This document shows, piece after piece, positions 8,892 to 17,677 of a stretch of DNA of 64,000 nt. A model generated the notes under the pieces. It was not told where the DNA came from. It saw only the letters and a program-made list of their open reading frames with translations, and searched no databases. The stretch is taken from the NCBI GenBank assembly GCA_965230765.1, contig CBDDLR010000001.1, positions 2,728,001-2,792,000 on the forward strand. The letters run 5' to 3'. A program made the position numbers and the translations under genes. Each line of letters starts with the position of its first letter. Position 1 is the first letter of the stretch. Source of the DNA: Sunxiuqinia sp965230765. Its GTDB lineage: Bacteria > Bacteroidota > Bacteroidia > Bacteroidales > Prolixibacteraceae.

Positions 8892-10091
8892 TTAAGCTGC
8901 TTTCAACATTACATCTTCTTTATCCTGACGTTCAGTTTTATTCTTCATATCAAGTTCGATGTTAAACACTTCGTTATATATTTGGGATACTTTTTTGTCA
9001 AAAAATAAATCTCTTGTCCAAATTACCTGAATTGCAATAAGTTCTTGATTGGTAATTAATTCAACGTGAGGTTTGTCTTCTTGAATAATTTTTTGTGTTT
9101 CAAGCACTCGCTTCAAAATATTGGCTCTGTACGTTGGTTTGTACGTGCCCATTTCATTGATTGCTTTGGTGCCATCACGCCGAGTAGGCATTCTAATTTC
9201 AATATTATTTCTTTCCGATTCCAAATCATCTCGTAATTTCAACAATGGTTTAAGCCAATCAAAACCATTGTTAATTAGTGCAGCCATCGACTTATCAACT
9301 TTAACAACAGTACAAGTCCAGCAACCAAATCGGCTCTGTCCGCACGATGAATGTTCTTTATTTGTAACTAAAGTTGGACATTCATAATCGTCTGAACTTG
9401 CATCTGCATAAATTTGAAAAAGCTCAGAATTGTCAGCCCCCCAAGGAGAAGGGTGAGAATTTATGATTCCCCAAATTTCTTCAAGCATCAAATGTTTAAT
9501 TGGAGAATAAACAAAAGTGTTTGCTTGTAACGAATGTTTTGTAAGCCGTTTCCCACGAATTTCGTGCTTTTTAATAGACTTAGCTCTTGAAGCACTTTCC
9601 GCAGAACGTGTCCCAATTAAAATGATTGCTTCTCCATTTTCAGCAACTTGCTCATTAATGTATCGTGATGTTGGTTTAATTTTTAATTTGTCGGTACACC
9701 AACGGAAAGCATTATTCGGAACCGGGTAACCTTTTCCAATAATGTTTACCCAAAATGAATCTTCTAACCTTGGAATCGTTTTTCTGACAAATATTGGCAA
9801 ATCATTTTCCCTTGCTGCTTTGCTAATTTTATTTAGAACTCGTTCGGTATATTCTACGATTATTGGATTTTCAACTAAAGTGTCGTTGCATACTACATAA
9901 ACTGGTCTTTTGAGTTGAAAAGGATTTGGCATTTTTCTGATTTTTAAAAGTGCCTCCCAAACCAGAGTTAATAATACTGTCGAATCTTTTCCTCCACTAA
10001 AACCTATTATCCAAGGTTTTTCTGTGTCGTCAGCATAACAGTATTGGTCGATTATTTCGTTTATTATATGTTCAATTCTTTTATTTCTCAT
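8892..10091 (-). CDS. dndC: DndC-like DNA phosphorothioation sulfurtransferase (PAPS reductase family)
   Basis: The PP-loop FSGGKDS (31-37), RWCTDKLKIKP (130-140), GTRSAES (160-166) and a Cys cluster C238, C250, C257, C260 (CGQSRFGCWTC) match DndC. This ATP-pyrophosphatase/4Fe-4S protein passes sulfur to the DNA backbone. At 399 residues it is shorter than usual DndC (around 450-530). A cysteine desulfurase (DndA/IscS) is needed but absent here and is presumably chromosomal. DndB and DndD are also missing. First gene of the operon; the HNH gene starts 10 bp downstream. The family is certain; that it modifies DNA rather than another substrate is inferred from the neighbours. Confidence 0.88.
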   Translation of the reverse strand: MRNKRIEHIINEIIDQYCYADDTEKPWIIGFSGGKDSTVLLTLVWEALLKIRKMPNPFQLKRPVYVVCNDTLVENPIIVEYTERVLNKISKAARENDLPIFVRKTIPRLEDSFWVNIIGKGYPVPNNAFRWCTDKLKIKPTSRYINEQVAENGEAIILIGTRSAESASRAKSIKKHEIRGKRLTKHSLQANTFVYSPIKHLMLEEIWGIINSHPSPWGADNSELFQIYADASSDDYECPTLVTNKEHSSCGQSRFGCWTCTVVKVDKSMAALINNGFDWLKPLLKLRDDLESERNNIEIRMPTRRDGTKAINEMGTYKPTYRANILKRVLETQKIIQEDKPHVELITNQELIAIQVIWTRDLFFDKKVSQIYNEVFNIELDMKNKTERQDKEDVMLKAA

Positions 10092-10146
10092 TTATTTCAT
10101 CTTGAAAACCCAAAAATAACAAATTATGCCATGGAGCGATGGCAAA

Positions 10147-10211
10147 ATTGCAGCTCTTTTGCAAAGCTTTGGATTGTGTGCCGGCTTGTGCGGCTTTGCA
10201 AATGTGCTGCA
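10147..10211. repeat. module-bracketing hairpin, copy 1R
   Basis: TTGCAGCTCTTTTGCAAAGC pairs with GCTTTGCAAATGTGCTGCAA around the conserved loop TTGGATTGTGTGCCGGCTTG. It lies upstream of dndC. The arm bases differ from copy 1L but stay complementary. Confidence 0.8.
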
Positions 10212-10353
10212 ATGTAGGCGGGATTTCCCAAACTGCCCCATAGGGCAGAAGCGCGTGGGCAAAACAAAATCTTCATCGAAGCTGTCAATTTTCTTTTTTT
10301 ATTGGTTTAGTTAGTCTCTTATTTCTGGTTCTTTTTCTTCAATTTAACCTTGC

Positions 10354-10486
10354 AGGTAACGTTCAGTTGTATGTGGTCTGGCGGGATTTCGTGCAGAAAT
10401 CCTGTCAGACCGGTAGGAGAGTAGCCGGAAGGTTTGACGTGTCAAACCGATAAGTACCCCGCCTGCCATATTACAATTTGTTATGT
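10354..10486 (-). repeat. attC site, class 1
   Basis: R'' ACATAAC, R' GTTACCT. Belongs to the 141-aa secreted-protein cassette; its R' is the start core of the Dnd-like cassette. Confidence 0.88.
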
Positions 10487-10493
10487 GCTGTAT

Positions 10494-10919
10494 TTATTCT
10501 TTTTTTGATTCAATTTTTATAGGAATATTGTATTCTGGTATATAGTCACATTTAATATCCGTTTTAACTATTTCTATCGGTCCAATGTTTTTGATTATTT
10601 CAGTCATGTTATTTTCAAGGAATTTAAAATTTCCTAGTTTATTCTCTAATCGTATTTCAATACTGTCTCCTTCATCTATGTTTGAGTAAAGTTTGGCAAA
10701 TTTTATTCTAAAATCTCTCAAATTTAATCTTACAGTATCACAACTAGCTGGAATTAACATTTTGCCGTAATAGTTTCCTCTAAGCGTTATTGGATTGATT
10801 TTATTTGCATTTTTTAAGTTATAGCAAGGGATTAATGGGGTTATAATCTCTTCGTTAACCTGGCAAAATGCATTTAAGTTTGAAAAAACTATTGATATTA
10901 TTATAACAAATTTTATCAT
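10494..10919 (-). CDS. small secreted protein of unknown function, 141 aa
   Basis: Residues 1-19 form a signal peptide (ending LNAFCQ). The mature part is about 120 residues, has three Cys (38, 59, 123) and several beta-like strands (GKMLIPAS, TVRLNLRDFRIKF, SIEIRLENKLGNFKF). No known family is visible. It is the only gene in a 460-bp cassette. The class-2 attC just upstream (10935-11065) carries a promoter-like element that would read directly into it, making this one of the better candidates for a cassette expressed from the attC of its neighbour. Confidence 0.75.
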   Translation of the reverse strand: MIKFVIIISIVFSNLNAFCQVNEEIITPLIPCYNLKNANKINPITLRGNYYGKMLIPASCDTVRLNLRDFRIKFAKLYSNIDEGDSIEIRLENKLGNFKFLENNMTEIIKNIGPIEIVKTDIKCDYIPEYNIPIKIESKKE

Positions 10920-10934
10920 ATCGTTCTATATTGC

Positions 10935-11065
10935 ACATAACGGCCGCGGATATGTTGCGGCGGGGTTTTATTTGCACTAAAGTTTCATATATTTTTTAAA
11001 ATTATGTATTGTATTGTTAAAATCAAATAGCACCAAACACCCCGCTGAAATATAAAATGTTAGGC
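10935..11065 (-). repeat. attC site, class 2
   Basis: R'' GCCTAAC, R' GTTATGT. It is nearly identical to the attC of the family A cassettes but belongs to the metallopeptidase cassette. The end reads TATAAAATGTTAGG instead of TATAAACGATGTTATGG, so the body has been exchanged between cassettes. Confidence 0.88.
10997..11027 (-). promoter_or_regulatory. promoter-like element in attC loop (TTTG-N19-TAATTTTA)
   Basis: On the minus strand TTTG and TAATTTTA are separated by 19 nt, matching the Bacteroidota consensus TTTG-N19-21-TAnnTTTG except for the last base. It points into the 141-aa secreted-protein gene. Confidence 0.5.
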
Positions 11066-11073
11066 AAAGTAGT

Positions 11074-12129
11074 TTATGTATTTATCTTATTTTCAAAATC
11101 TTCAATAACTTTATCCAGTTTTTCACCAAATATTAATTTCGCATTATCATAAGTCTGATTGCCAAAAAAATCTATAAACTTTTCTCGTCCAAAATTATCA
11201 ATCAACTCTTTTATAAATAATCCTGAAAGTGGGTAAGTTAATGCGTCAGGATAATCTCTAAAATTTGTCCAAAGCTCATTAATCGTAATTTCTTTGTCAT
11301 TTGTTTTTAACCAATCTTTTACAATTTGTTCTTTGTCCTGATTTGTCTGGTCAAAACAAACGGCTGTGCCTTCATTAATTAAACCAGTTTTCATAACCAT
11401 CTTAGTCGAGTAGTTTGAAATCACATGTGTCATTTCATGTCCAACAGTCTGTTGAAAATGCGAGTGAACAATACACATATTTGGTCTTGCAAATCCTAAA
11501 TTCGCCCTTAAAATTCTTTTCGCATCTTCTCTGGAATCCCAAACGAAAAAGTCAATTTTCTTGGGTAATTCACTTGCAAAAAACTCATTAATATTTTTAA
11601 AAGCTTTTTCTCTAGATGAAATATATCTTTCAATATCCGAATCGCTCATGTTTTGAAAATGAAATCTGAAATTATCTGATTCTACAATTTTCCAATCTTT
11701 GTAAAAATCATCGAAACCAAACATTAAAATTCTTTTGTATGCGTATCGGGTTGCATTTTTAGTGGCATTTAAATCAAAACATTCTTTTGTCGATATTCTT
11801 GAGTTTTCATAATCCTGGAGTATGAAATGACAAGTGCCCAAATATCCAAGAGCCCATGCTTTTCTCCATGAATTATTCTGGTCATTGTTTGCAGTAAAAT
11901 CGAGATATGGAATTGCCGATTTAAAATCTCCTTTGTCAGCATAGGTGCGACCTAACAACAAATTCAAATCTACTTTTAATGAATCAGTATCAAGATGTGG
12001 TTTTGCTTCTTTAATCACTTTTTCATAATCTCGAGATTGGTAAAGTTTCCACAAATCATCTAAAACTGGATTTTGTCCAAATGTTATCAGACTTGAAAGA
12101 ATAAAAATTGAAGTAATAATTTTTTTCAT
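11074..12129 (-). CDS. secreted TPR protein with gluzincin-type peptidase domain
   Basis: Signal peptide 1-18. Residues 25-130 form TPR-like helical pairs (LGRTYADKGDFKSAIPYL, LGTCHFILQDYENSR). The C-terminal half has the zinc motif HEMTH (about 231-235) and a downstream Glu in INEGTAVCFD, as in MA-clan (gluzincin) metallopeptidases of the peptidase-MA-like group. The product is therefore a predicted periplasmic or exported zinc protease, possibly with TPRs for partner binding. It is alone in its cassette. Active-site residues look intact; the substrate is unknown. Confidence 0.78.
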   Translation of the reverse strand: MKKIITSIFILSSLITFGQNPVLDDLWKLYQSRDYEKVIKEAKPHLDTDSLKVDLNLLLGRTYADKGDFKSAIPYLDFTANNDQNNSWRKAWALGYLGTCHFILQDYENSRISTKECFDLNATKNATRYAYKRILMFGFDDFYKDWKIVESDNFRFHFQNMSDSDIERYISSREKAFKNINEFFASELPKKIDFFVWDSREDAKRILRANLGFARPNMCIVHSHFQQTVGHEMTHVISNYSTKMVMKTGLINEGTAVCFDQTNQDKEQIVKDWLKTNDKEITINELWTNFRDYPDALTYPLSGLFIKELIDNFGREKFIDFFGNQTYDNAKLIFGEKLDKVIEDFENKINT

Positions 12130-12173
12130 AATATGTTGGTTTGTATTTAGTATGCTGGTTCTTTCTCTATTTT

Positions 12174-12304
12174 GCCTAACGTTCAGTTGTATGTGGTCGG
12201 GCGGGATTTCGGACTGCGTCTGTATCCCCCGTTACCGAAATTGAAGCGGGAGACTATGCTTCGCATACCACTGAAACCCTTATGAATTATACACATTGTT
12301 GTGC
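12174..12304 (-). repeat. attC site, mosaic singleton
   Basis: R'' GCACAAC, R' GTTAGGC. The left arm is class 1 (GTATGTGGTCGGGCGGG) but the right arm (ACCCTTATGAATTATACACA) is not its complement, so folding should be poor. Belongs to the CPBP protease cassette. Confidence 0.7.
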
Positions 12305-12319
12305 GTAGATTATTTTTCA

Positions 12320-13036
12320 TCACTGTCTTAAATTTTGCATCTTCTCATACCAGTGAAAATGCATTCCTAAAAACGCAATCAAGTTACTAAATCCATGTGC
12401 GATTATCACAGGCCAAAGTTTTTTATGTTTATAATAATAGTATCCAAATACCAATCCAGTTGGAAGAATCATAATCAAGCTTAACCAACCTTGATAAGTA
12501 TGATAAAGTTGTCGAATCAGCATGCTTAATCCAATAATTATAACTGGATTATATTTTTCAAGTCGTTTAAACAAGTATCCAATTAATATAAATTCCTCAA
12601 AAATCGAATTGATTATAATAATCAATGAAATGCTAATCCAATTTGCTTCTAATCCATATTGCACATGTTTTACAGTCGTGTCATCAACAACTTGAAATGC
12701 CTCAAGTATCTTAAATCCAACATTCCCAATTACGTTTCGAATAAACATTATCAACAGAGCAATCCAAATCAAACGAAATGTAAAAGTCAAGTTAAAATCC
12801 GACATTTTCCATTCTCTGACTTTCAAGATGTAGAAAATTATCAGAAGTGCAACAATCTCATAAATCACAATCGAGAAGTGAGATTGGCTTGTAATTTTAT
12901 AAGTCCAGGAATGAGTATAGTCTGAGTTTACAACAAAAAATGAACAAGTCGAAGAATAAATAAACAATCCGAATCCGATTATCAATATTGTAATCAGTTC
13001 AGTTGTCGGTGAGAGTTTTTTAATCAGTTTATTCAT
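12320..13036 (-). CDS. CPBP-family intramembrane metalloprotease-like protein
   Basis: Seven or so hydrophobic helices span the protein. The CPBP/Abi motifs are present in order: EEF at 147-149, His179 in LIRQLYHTYQG and His214 in IIAHGFSN. These are the glutamates and histidines thought to form the active site of Rce1-type proteases. The usual Arg after the first motif (EExxxR) is Ile here (EEFILIG), which may reduce activity. In bacteria the family is often linked to bacteriocin self-immunity or membrane protein processing. It is a single-gene cassette downstream of a class-2 attC with a promoter-like loop. Confidence 0.8.
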   Translation of the reverse strand: MNKLIKKLSPTTELITILIIGFGLFIYSSTCSFFVVNSDYTHSWTYKITSQSHFSIVIYEIVALLIIFYILKVREWKMSDFNLTFTFRLIWIALLIMFIRNVIGNVGFKILEAFQVVDDTTVKHVQYGLEANWISISLIIIINSIFEEFILIGYLFKRLEKYNPVIIIGLSMLIRQLYHTYQGWLSLIMILPTGLVFGYYYYKHKKLWPVIIAHGFSNLIAFLGMHFHWYEKMQNLRQ

Positions 13037-13061
13037 ATGCAGTATGGGTCTTTTAATTTAC

Positions 13062-13194
13062 GCACAACGGCCGCGGATATGTTGCGGCGGGGTTTTATTT
13101 GCACTAAAGTTTCATATATTTTTTAAAATTATGTATTGTATTGTTAAAATCAAATAGCACCAAACACCCCGCTGAAATATAAACGATGTTATGG
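13062..13194 (-). repeat. attC site, class 2
   Basis: R'' CCATAAC, R' GTTGTGC. The attC of the A/B hybrid gene-less cassette. Confidence 0.88.
13124..13154 (-). promoter_or_regulatory. promoter-like element in attC loop
   Basis: TTTG-N19-TAATTTTA on the minus strand, pointing into the CPBP protease gene whose ATG is at 13036. Confidence 0.5.
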
Positions 13195-13808
13195 TTAGGC
13201 AGGGCAATACGGGCGTGCTCAGTCATTGTAACAAAACCAGCCTGGCAGTTTGTTTGCCCCTCCCAAGTGATGTGCCAAGTTTGCAAAACCAGTAGTTGCT
13301 TACCGCTGTCCCTGTTTGGTGTTGTTTGCCTTTCCTTAATTTACATATCTTTAAGCAACAATACCTGTCCCAGGTTACCCGTTCAGGTAGGGGCAAACAT
13401 GGCGCAGGAGTTGATTAACCGCAAACAAGGTGACAGGCTGTAGATGCTTTTGGGCGTGATTTTATGAAAATTGCTTCCCAATGACCACTAGTCAGGTAGA
13501 TGTATTACCTGAAACTATGTTCCACTTTCACAAGTGCCATTTACAAAAACCAAGCTTTTAAAGAACGCTTTTTTTAATAAACTGAAATGCTGAATTTTGC
13601 AGCTTGTGATTTTCCGGTCAGAAAACACGGACACGTACCAACTTGTCAGGTAACCTTTCCTCTGCGAATCCCTCTCAATCAAACTCTGGTGGGTTGGGGT
13701 GTCAATTTGAACACTTGGTTTTAAAAATAATTATTTCAAAGAAGAATTGGAAGTGTCCAATTTAGAGAATCGTTCTAAATAATCAGTTTTTTAGAAATAA
13801 ACCATAAC
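13188..13808 (-). repeat. gene-less cassette, A/B hybrid
   Basis: About 400 bp from 13188 match family A; from about 13594 (GAATTTTGCAGCTTG) to the end it matches the distal half of family B. No convincing gene: the 85-aa plus-strand and 60-aa minus-strand frames are discussed under rejections. It is preceded and followed by attC sites, so it is a complete cassette made by recombination inside two gene-less cassettes. Confidence 0.75.
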
Positions 13809-13934
13809 GTTCAGTTGTATGTGGTCGGGCGGGATTTCGAAGAGAAATCCAGTCAGACCGGTAGGGGAGTAGCCGGAAGGTTTGACCAGTCAAACCGATA
13901 AATGCCCCGCCTGCCATATTACAATTTGTTATGG
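13802..13934 (-). repeat. attC site, class 1
   Basis: R'' CCATAAC, R' GTTATGG. Travels with the family B cassette on its right; reads GAAGAGAAATCC where most class 1 sites read GTGCAGAAATCC. Confidence 0.88.
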
Positions 13935-14391
13935 TTTGTTTTTTTGTTATCATCTTTTTCAAGTACCGATGAAAAGGAAACGTTCCTTTCAAACGGTGAG
14001 CAGTTTTCTGGTTTTTACAAACCTTTCAAAAAACTGCTTAAACTACACTTTGTTTCAAACTTCGTTTCTTCACTCCCGTCAAAAAGAATGGGGTGCGAAG
14101 GGTGTTTATAATGCAGTGTCAAGTTTTTGCGTTCTTGTCAGATAAGGAAAACAAGCGGACTTGTCAAACAGCAAGACTTTATCAACTTGTAACATTCTGG
14201 TCAATAAGCACGGACACGTACCAACTTGTCAGGTAACCTTTCCTCTGCGAATCCCTCTCAATCAAACTCTGGTGGGTTGGGGTGTCAATTTGAACACTTG
14301 GTTTTAAAAATAATTATTTCAAAGAAGAATCGGAAGTGTCCAATTTAGAGAATCGTTCTAAATAATCAGTTTTTTATAAATAAACCATAAC
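13928..14391 (-). repeat. gene-less cassette, family B copy 1
   Basis: A 464-bp cassette almost identical to those at 25874, 58344 and 58928. On the minus strand it begins with an AT-rich segment and contains a GC-richer middle (GGGGTGTCAATTTGAACAC on the plus strand). The only frames are short and run on into the attC. I see no gene, tRNA or clear RNA fold. Confidence 0.8.
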
Positions 14392-14516
14392 GGTTTGTGC
14401 ATGTTGTCGTAGCGGATTTCGGAGCGCGTTCCAGTCCGGTAGGACTGAACGATGATGCGAGAGCCGCAGTTGGCACACCACCAAATCCCGCTATGCAATA
14501 TGGCACGTTGTTATAA
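14385..14516 (-). repeat. attC site, class 5 relative
   Basis: R'' TTATAAC, R' GTTATGG. Arms GTGCATGTTGTCGTAGCGG and CCCGCTATGCAATATGGCAC. Closes the 3-kb beta-helix cassette. Confidence 0.83.
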
Positions 14517-14621
14517 CACGTTTTTTTCATTTAAACCATGCACAGATTTCTAATATTATTGTTTTCAATTTTATTCACTAAGTGATAATAAGAATTATAA
14601 ATTTGAAACTAGGTTGACTTT

Positions 14622-17513
14622 TCATCGAATAATCTTTTTTGACCAAATAAATCTACCTTTTTTTTCAATCGTCAAAATATTCAAACTTGGAGTTTTACTT
14701 ATACTTGTAATCCATAATAACTCGTTATTAATGCTCTGTTTTAAAGACTTAACCTTACTACCTTTTGTATCCCATAAAGTGATGGTATATATTTCAAACG
14801 ATGTAGAATTATTCTTCAGATAAATGTTTTTTTCTGACTGGATCAAACTAAATTTTTTTTCATCTTTTAAACTGACAGAATTTAAACCTGTATTAATATC
14901 CTGATATTCACATGCACCAATGTCTATCACATTGTTAGAAATTCTTGGATTTCCCACAATATCTAGTCTGGGAAATTCAACATCATCGATGAACATATCC
15001 CCAGCATCGATACAGGGAGAACTACTTAAAATATCAAAATCATCAGTTTCATAGCTGAAAAAATGGGGATCATTAAGATAATTATTTGAAAAGATATATT
15101 CAGATTGGGATCCAGAATATTTTTTGAATTCTTGATAGTCGTTTGGTTGGTTGTTGAAAATGATGTTATTTTTTGTAACTACTTTATCTGAAAGGCTAAG
15201 ATAAATACCGCCGCCGCCTTCAACAGCAAAATTATTAGTAATTGTATTATTTACAATGTAACATATTGGCGAATTAGATATAAACATGCCTCCTCCCCAT
15301 TGAGATATCCCTGTACCTTGTTTATTGTTGTTTATAACATTATTAACGATAATCAAGGAGTCATTTTCGGAAAAGATACCAGCGCTACCATATTTAGAAC
15401 TATTGTTAGATATGTAATTTGAACTAATGGTTAAGTTTGATCCTCTGCTGCTAATTCCGCCTTCACGTTTATTATAGTTATTGTTAATAATATTCCCTAG
15501 AATCTTGCCTTTAGAAGAACGTACAGCGATGGTTCCAGTGGAAGCCACGTTAATAGGTTTAATTGAGAAATAATTATTTTTAGTAACAAAATTATTCATA
15601 AAAGAAAAGTCACACTGTTCTAAAAATATTGAAGTTCCATATAGTGCACCGTTTTGTAAAAAGCTGCAACTGTCGATTAACATTTCTGAATTAGTAGCGC
15701 AAATTGCTCCCCCATATTCGGATTTGCAGTTTTTAAAATGACAATTTTTGATTGTCACATTCTTTGAATCAATACATGTAATACCCCCAGCATATCTATC
15801 GTCATAGTAAGTTCTATTTGTCGTTAAACAATTAGTTATGTTTGAATATTCTATTTTTATACCATTATGATTCTTGATCATAATAGCAGAGTAATAATTA
15901 TTAGCCCAAGTAGCATTATAATTTTTTGTATACTGTATATCTGTATAACTTAAAGTTGACGCGGTCGCCTGATCATAATTTTCGCCAAAAACAAGTCCTT
16001 TCCATCCCAGCCAATTTAGTTTCTCTGGCTTTAAATCCCAATAGTGGTCAGTACTAATAAAACTGATTCTTTCCGTTGGTGTTCCATTACATAAAAGTTG
16101 ACCGTTAATATTCATTTTCACATCCTTCCCAAAGATTGCTCTTACGCTTGGTTCAACTATCAACTGATTATTTTCCAGAATCTCAATATTATTCTTTATG
16201 AGATATGGCGATTTTTCTTTTGTCCAAATCCCATTTACTGTTTCATCATTGATTTCGGTAACAACTGAAATATAATTTTCATAAATCAACGTATTTTGAT
16301 TACCGTTGGAGTTTGTAATTTGTAAGCTAACATCAAATGATCCATTCTGCTGATATGTATGTGATGGATTTTCGTCGGATGAAGTATTGCCATCCCCAAA
16401 GTTCCATAAACATGTGTATTGATCGTTTAAGAAAAAAGAACGATTGCTAAAGGTAACTGTCTCTCCAATTGCTATGTAATTTGTGTCAGCGGAGAAATAA
16501 GCCATTGGAATTTTTTCAAAATCTTCCTGAAAAAAACTGAGAGCACCAATATCAGGAACTGAACCGTCATAATCCTCACCTGAAAATGGATCACCTGCAT
16601 CTATACATTTGGACTTTGAATTATCGTCAATAGGATAACCAGACCAACTCAAATGATAGTCTCCGTTTTCAGGGTCAACGAATAAGGGATCTTCATCGAT
16701 ATTCCCTTCTCCTTCCCATCCTCCTTCAATATTTGAATATCTAACATTAACCAGGTCATGAACAGTATTTTGTATTATTGATCCTCTATTATTCCTCATA
16801 ATTGAATTACATATTTCTACTTCTCCAAATGAATATTCAATATATATAGCATTACTTTTATTATCAACAATAGTATTGTTCTTTAATGAAAATTTATAAT
16901 CATTAATAGCATTTATTACGATTACTCCATCACGGGAATGAGTATTTTCATTACTATAAAACAAACAATTGTTTACATTGCTCATCCCTTTCAGACTTAA
17001 AGGAACTTGGTTATCATGAAACACAGAGTTATTAACTTGAAGTGTTGCTCCATCTATTGAAAAACCCAATTGACAATTTGTAAAAACACAACTATCAATT
17101 ACAACATCATGTCTTGCATAAATTGAGGCGATGCTATCTACTTTGCAATATTTAAACGAACTAGCAAGTTTCTCATTCTTATATTGAGGATAAGACAAGT
17201 AAATTGGTTGATAATTCCATTTGCCTCCTCCTTTAAATTCAATGTGTTGTGATTGCGTGCCTTCAGCACTAATTCTTCCATCGACCAATAAGTAAGCTTT
17301 ATCTTGAAAAATGATTTTACAACCAGCTTCAATTATTAAGACCGAATCTTTTGGAACAGTAATAAATTTATTAATAATGTATGGCGAAGACTCTTTCGTT
17401 AAATTACCGTATAAAATATCATTCTCAATAATAGTTTGACATTGAATAGGGTTGAAAGAGATATTAAATAATAATAACGCAATAGTGCACAAGGTATAAT
17501 TTTTATTAGTCAT
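14622..17513 (-). CDS. secreted beta-helix/PKD protein with T9SS-like C-terminus, 963 aa
   Basis: Signal peptide 1-25. Residues about 30-320 and 430-870 contain Asn-rich parallel beta-helix repeats (for example IEICNSIMRNNRG and LTISSNYISNNSS), as in pectate-lyase-like or NosD-type folds. A PKD domain lies between them (about 335-415) with the hallmark WNFGDGNTSSDENPSHTY. The last 80 residues (TITLWDTKGSKVKSLKQ, NILTIEKKGR) resemble a type A sorting domain of the type IX secretion system, which would place it on the cell surface. No catalytic residues can be assigned; it could be a polysaccharide-active enzyme or an adhesin. It is unusually large for an integron cassette. Confidence 0.8.
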   Translation of the reverse strand: MTNKNYTLCTIALLLFNISFNPIQCQTIIENDILYGNLTKESSPYIINKFITVPKDSVLIIEAGCKIIFQDKAYLLVDGRISAEGTQSQHIEFKGGGKWNYQPIYLSYPQYKNEKLASSFKYCKVDSIASIYARHDVVIDSCVFTNCQLGFSIDGATLQVNNSVFHDNQVPLSLKGMSNVNNCLFYSNENTHSRDGVIVINAINDYKFSLKNNTIVDNKSNAIYIEYSFGEVEICNSIMRNNRGSIIQNTVHDLVNVRYSNIEGGWEGEGNIDEDPLFVDPENGDYHLSWSGYPIDDNSKSKCIDAGDPFSGEDYDGSVPDIGALSFFQEDFEKIPMAYFSADTNYIAIGETVTFSNRSFFLNDQYTCLWNFGDGNTSSDENPSHTYQQNGSFDVSLQITNSNGNQNTLIYENYISVVTEINDETVNGIWTKEKSPYLIKNNIEILENNQLIVEPSVRAIFGKDVKMNINGQLLCNGTPTERISFISTDHYWDLKPEKLNWLGWKGLVFGENYDQATASTLSYTDIQYTKNYNATWANNYYSAIMIKNHNGIKIEYSNITNCLTTNRTYYDDRYAGGITCIDSKNVTIKNCHFKNCKSEYGGAICATNSEMLIDSCSFLQNGALYGTSIFLEQCDFSFMNNFVTKNNYFSIKPINVASTGTIAVRSSKGKILGNIINNNYNKREGGISSRGSNLTISSNYISNNSSKYGSAGIFSENDSLIIVNNVINNNKQGTGISQWGGGMFISNSPICYIVNNTITNNFAVEGGGGIYLSLSDKVVTKNNIIFNNQPNDYQEFKKYSGSQSEYIFSNNYLNDPHFFSYETDDFDILSSSPCIDAGDMFIDDVEFPRLDIVGNPRISNNVIDIGACEYQDINTGLNSVSLKDEKKFSLIQSEKNIYLKNNSTSFEIYTITLWDTKGSKVKSLKQSINNELLWITSISKTPSLNILTIEKKGRFIWSKKIIR

Positions 17514-17538
17514 AGTCTCATTGATATTTTAAAATGTG

Positions 17539-17670
17539 TTATAACGGTCAGTTGTATGTGGTCGGGCGGGATTTCGTGCAGAAATCCTGTCAGACCGGTA
17601 GGAGAGTAGCCAGAAGGTTTGACTTGTCAAACCGCTAAAACCCCCGCCTGCCATATACAATTTGTTGTGC
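17539..17670 (-). repeat. attC site, class 1
   Basis: R'' GCACAAC, R' GTTATAA. Belongs to the TPR-protein cassette. Confidence 0.88.
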
Positions 17671-17677
17671 AACGTAA

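Larger units (their letters stand above)
5013..10211 (-). mobile_element. hairpin-bounded module 1 (DndC-type sulfur/restriction genes)
   Basis: Four tightly packed minus-strand genes (dndC-like, SBD-HNH, HerA-like ATPase, AlbA_2) lie between two same-orientation hairpins, nested inside a single integron cassette (4911-10360). About 100 bp and 150 bp of gene-free cassette remain outside the hairpins. That the hairpins delimit a unit that moved into a small pre-existing cassette is inference from three parallel cases in this window; no transposase is present. Confidence 0.45.

Noticed and set aside
13186..13443. 85-aa plus-strand frame repeated in all family A cassettes (and overlapping 75-aa frame)
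   Set aside because: Antisense to the array, begins inside the attC core, and its sequence is identical at the DNA level rather than at codon level between copies; two overlapping frames are equally open. No start signal is seen.
13783..13992. 60-69-aa minus-strand frames beginning MKGTFPF in family B cassettes
   Set aside because: They start near the end of the cassette and run through the class-1 attC; translated attC sequence is not a protein family.
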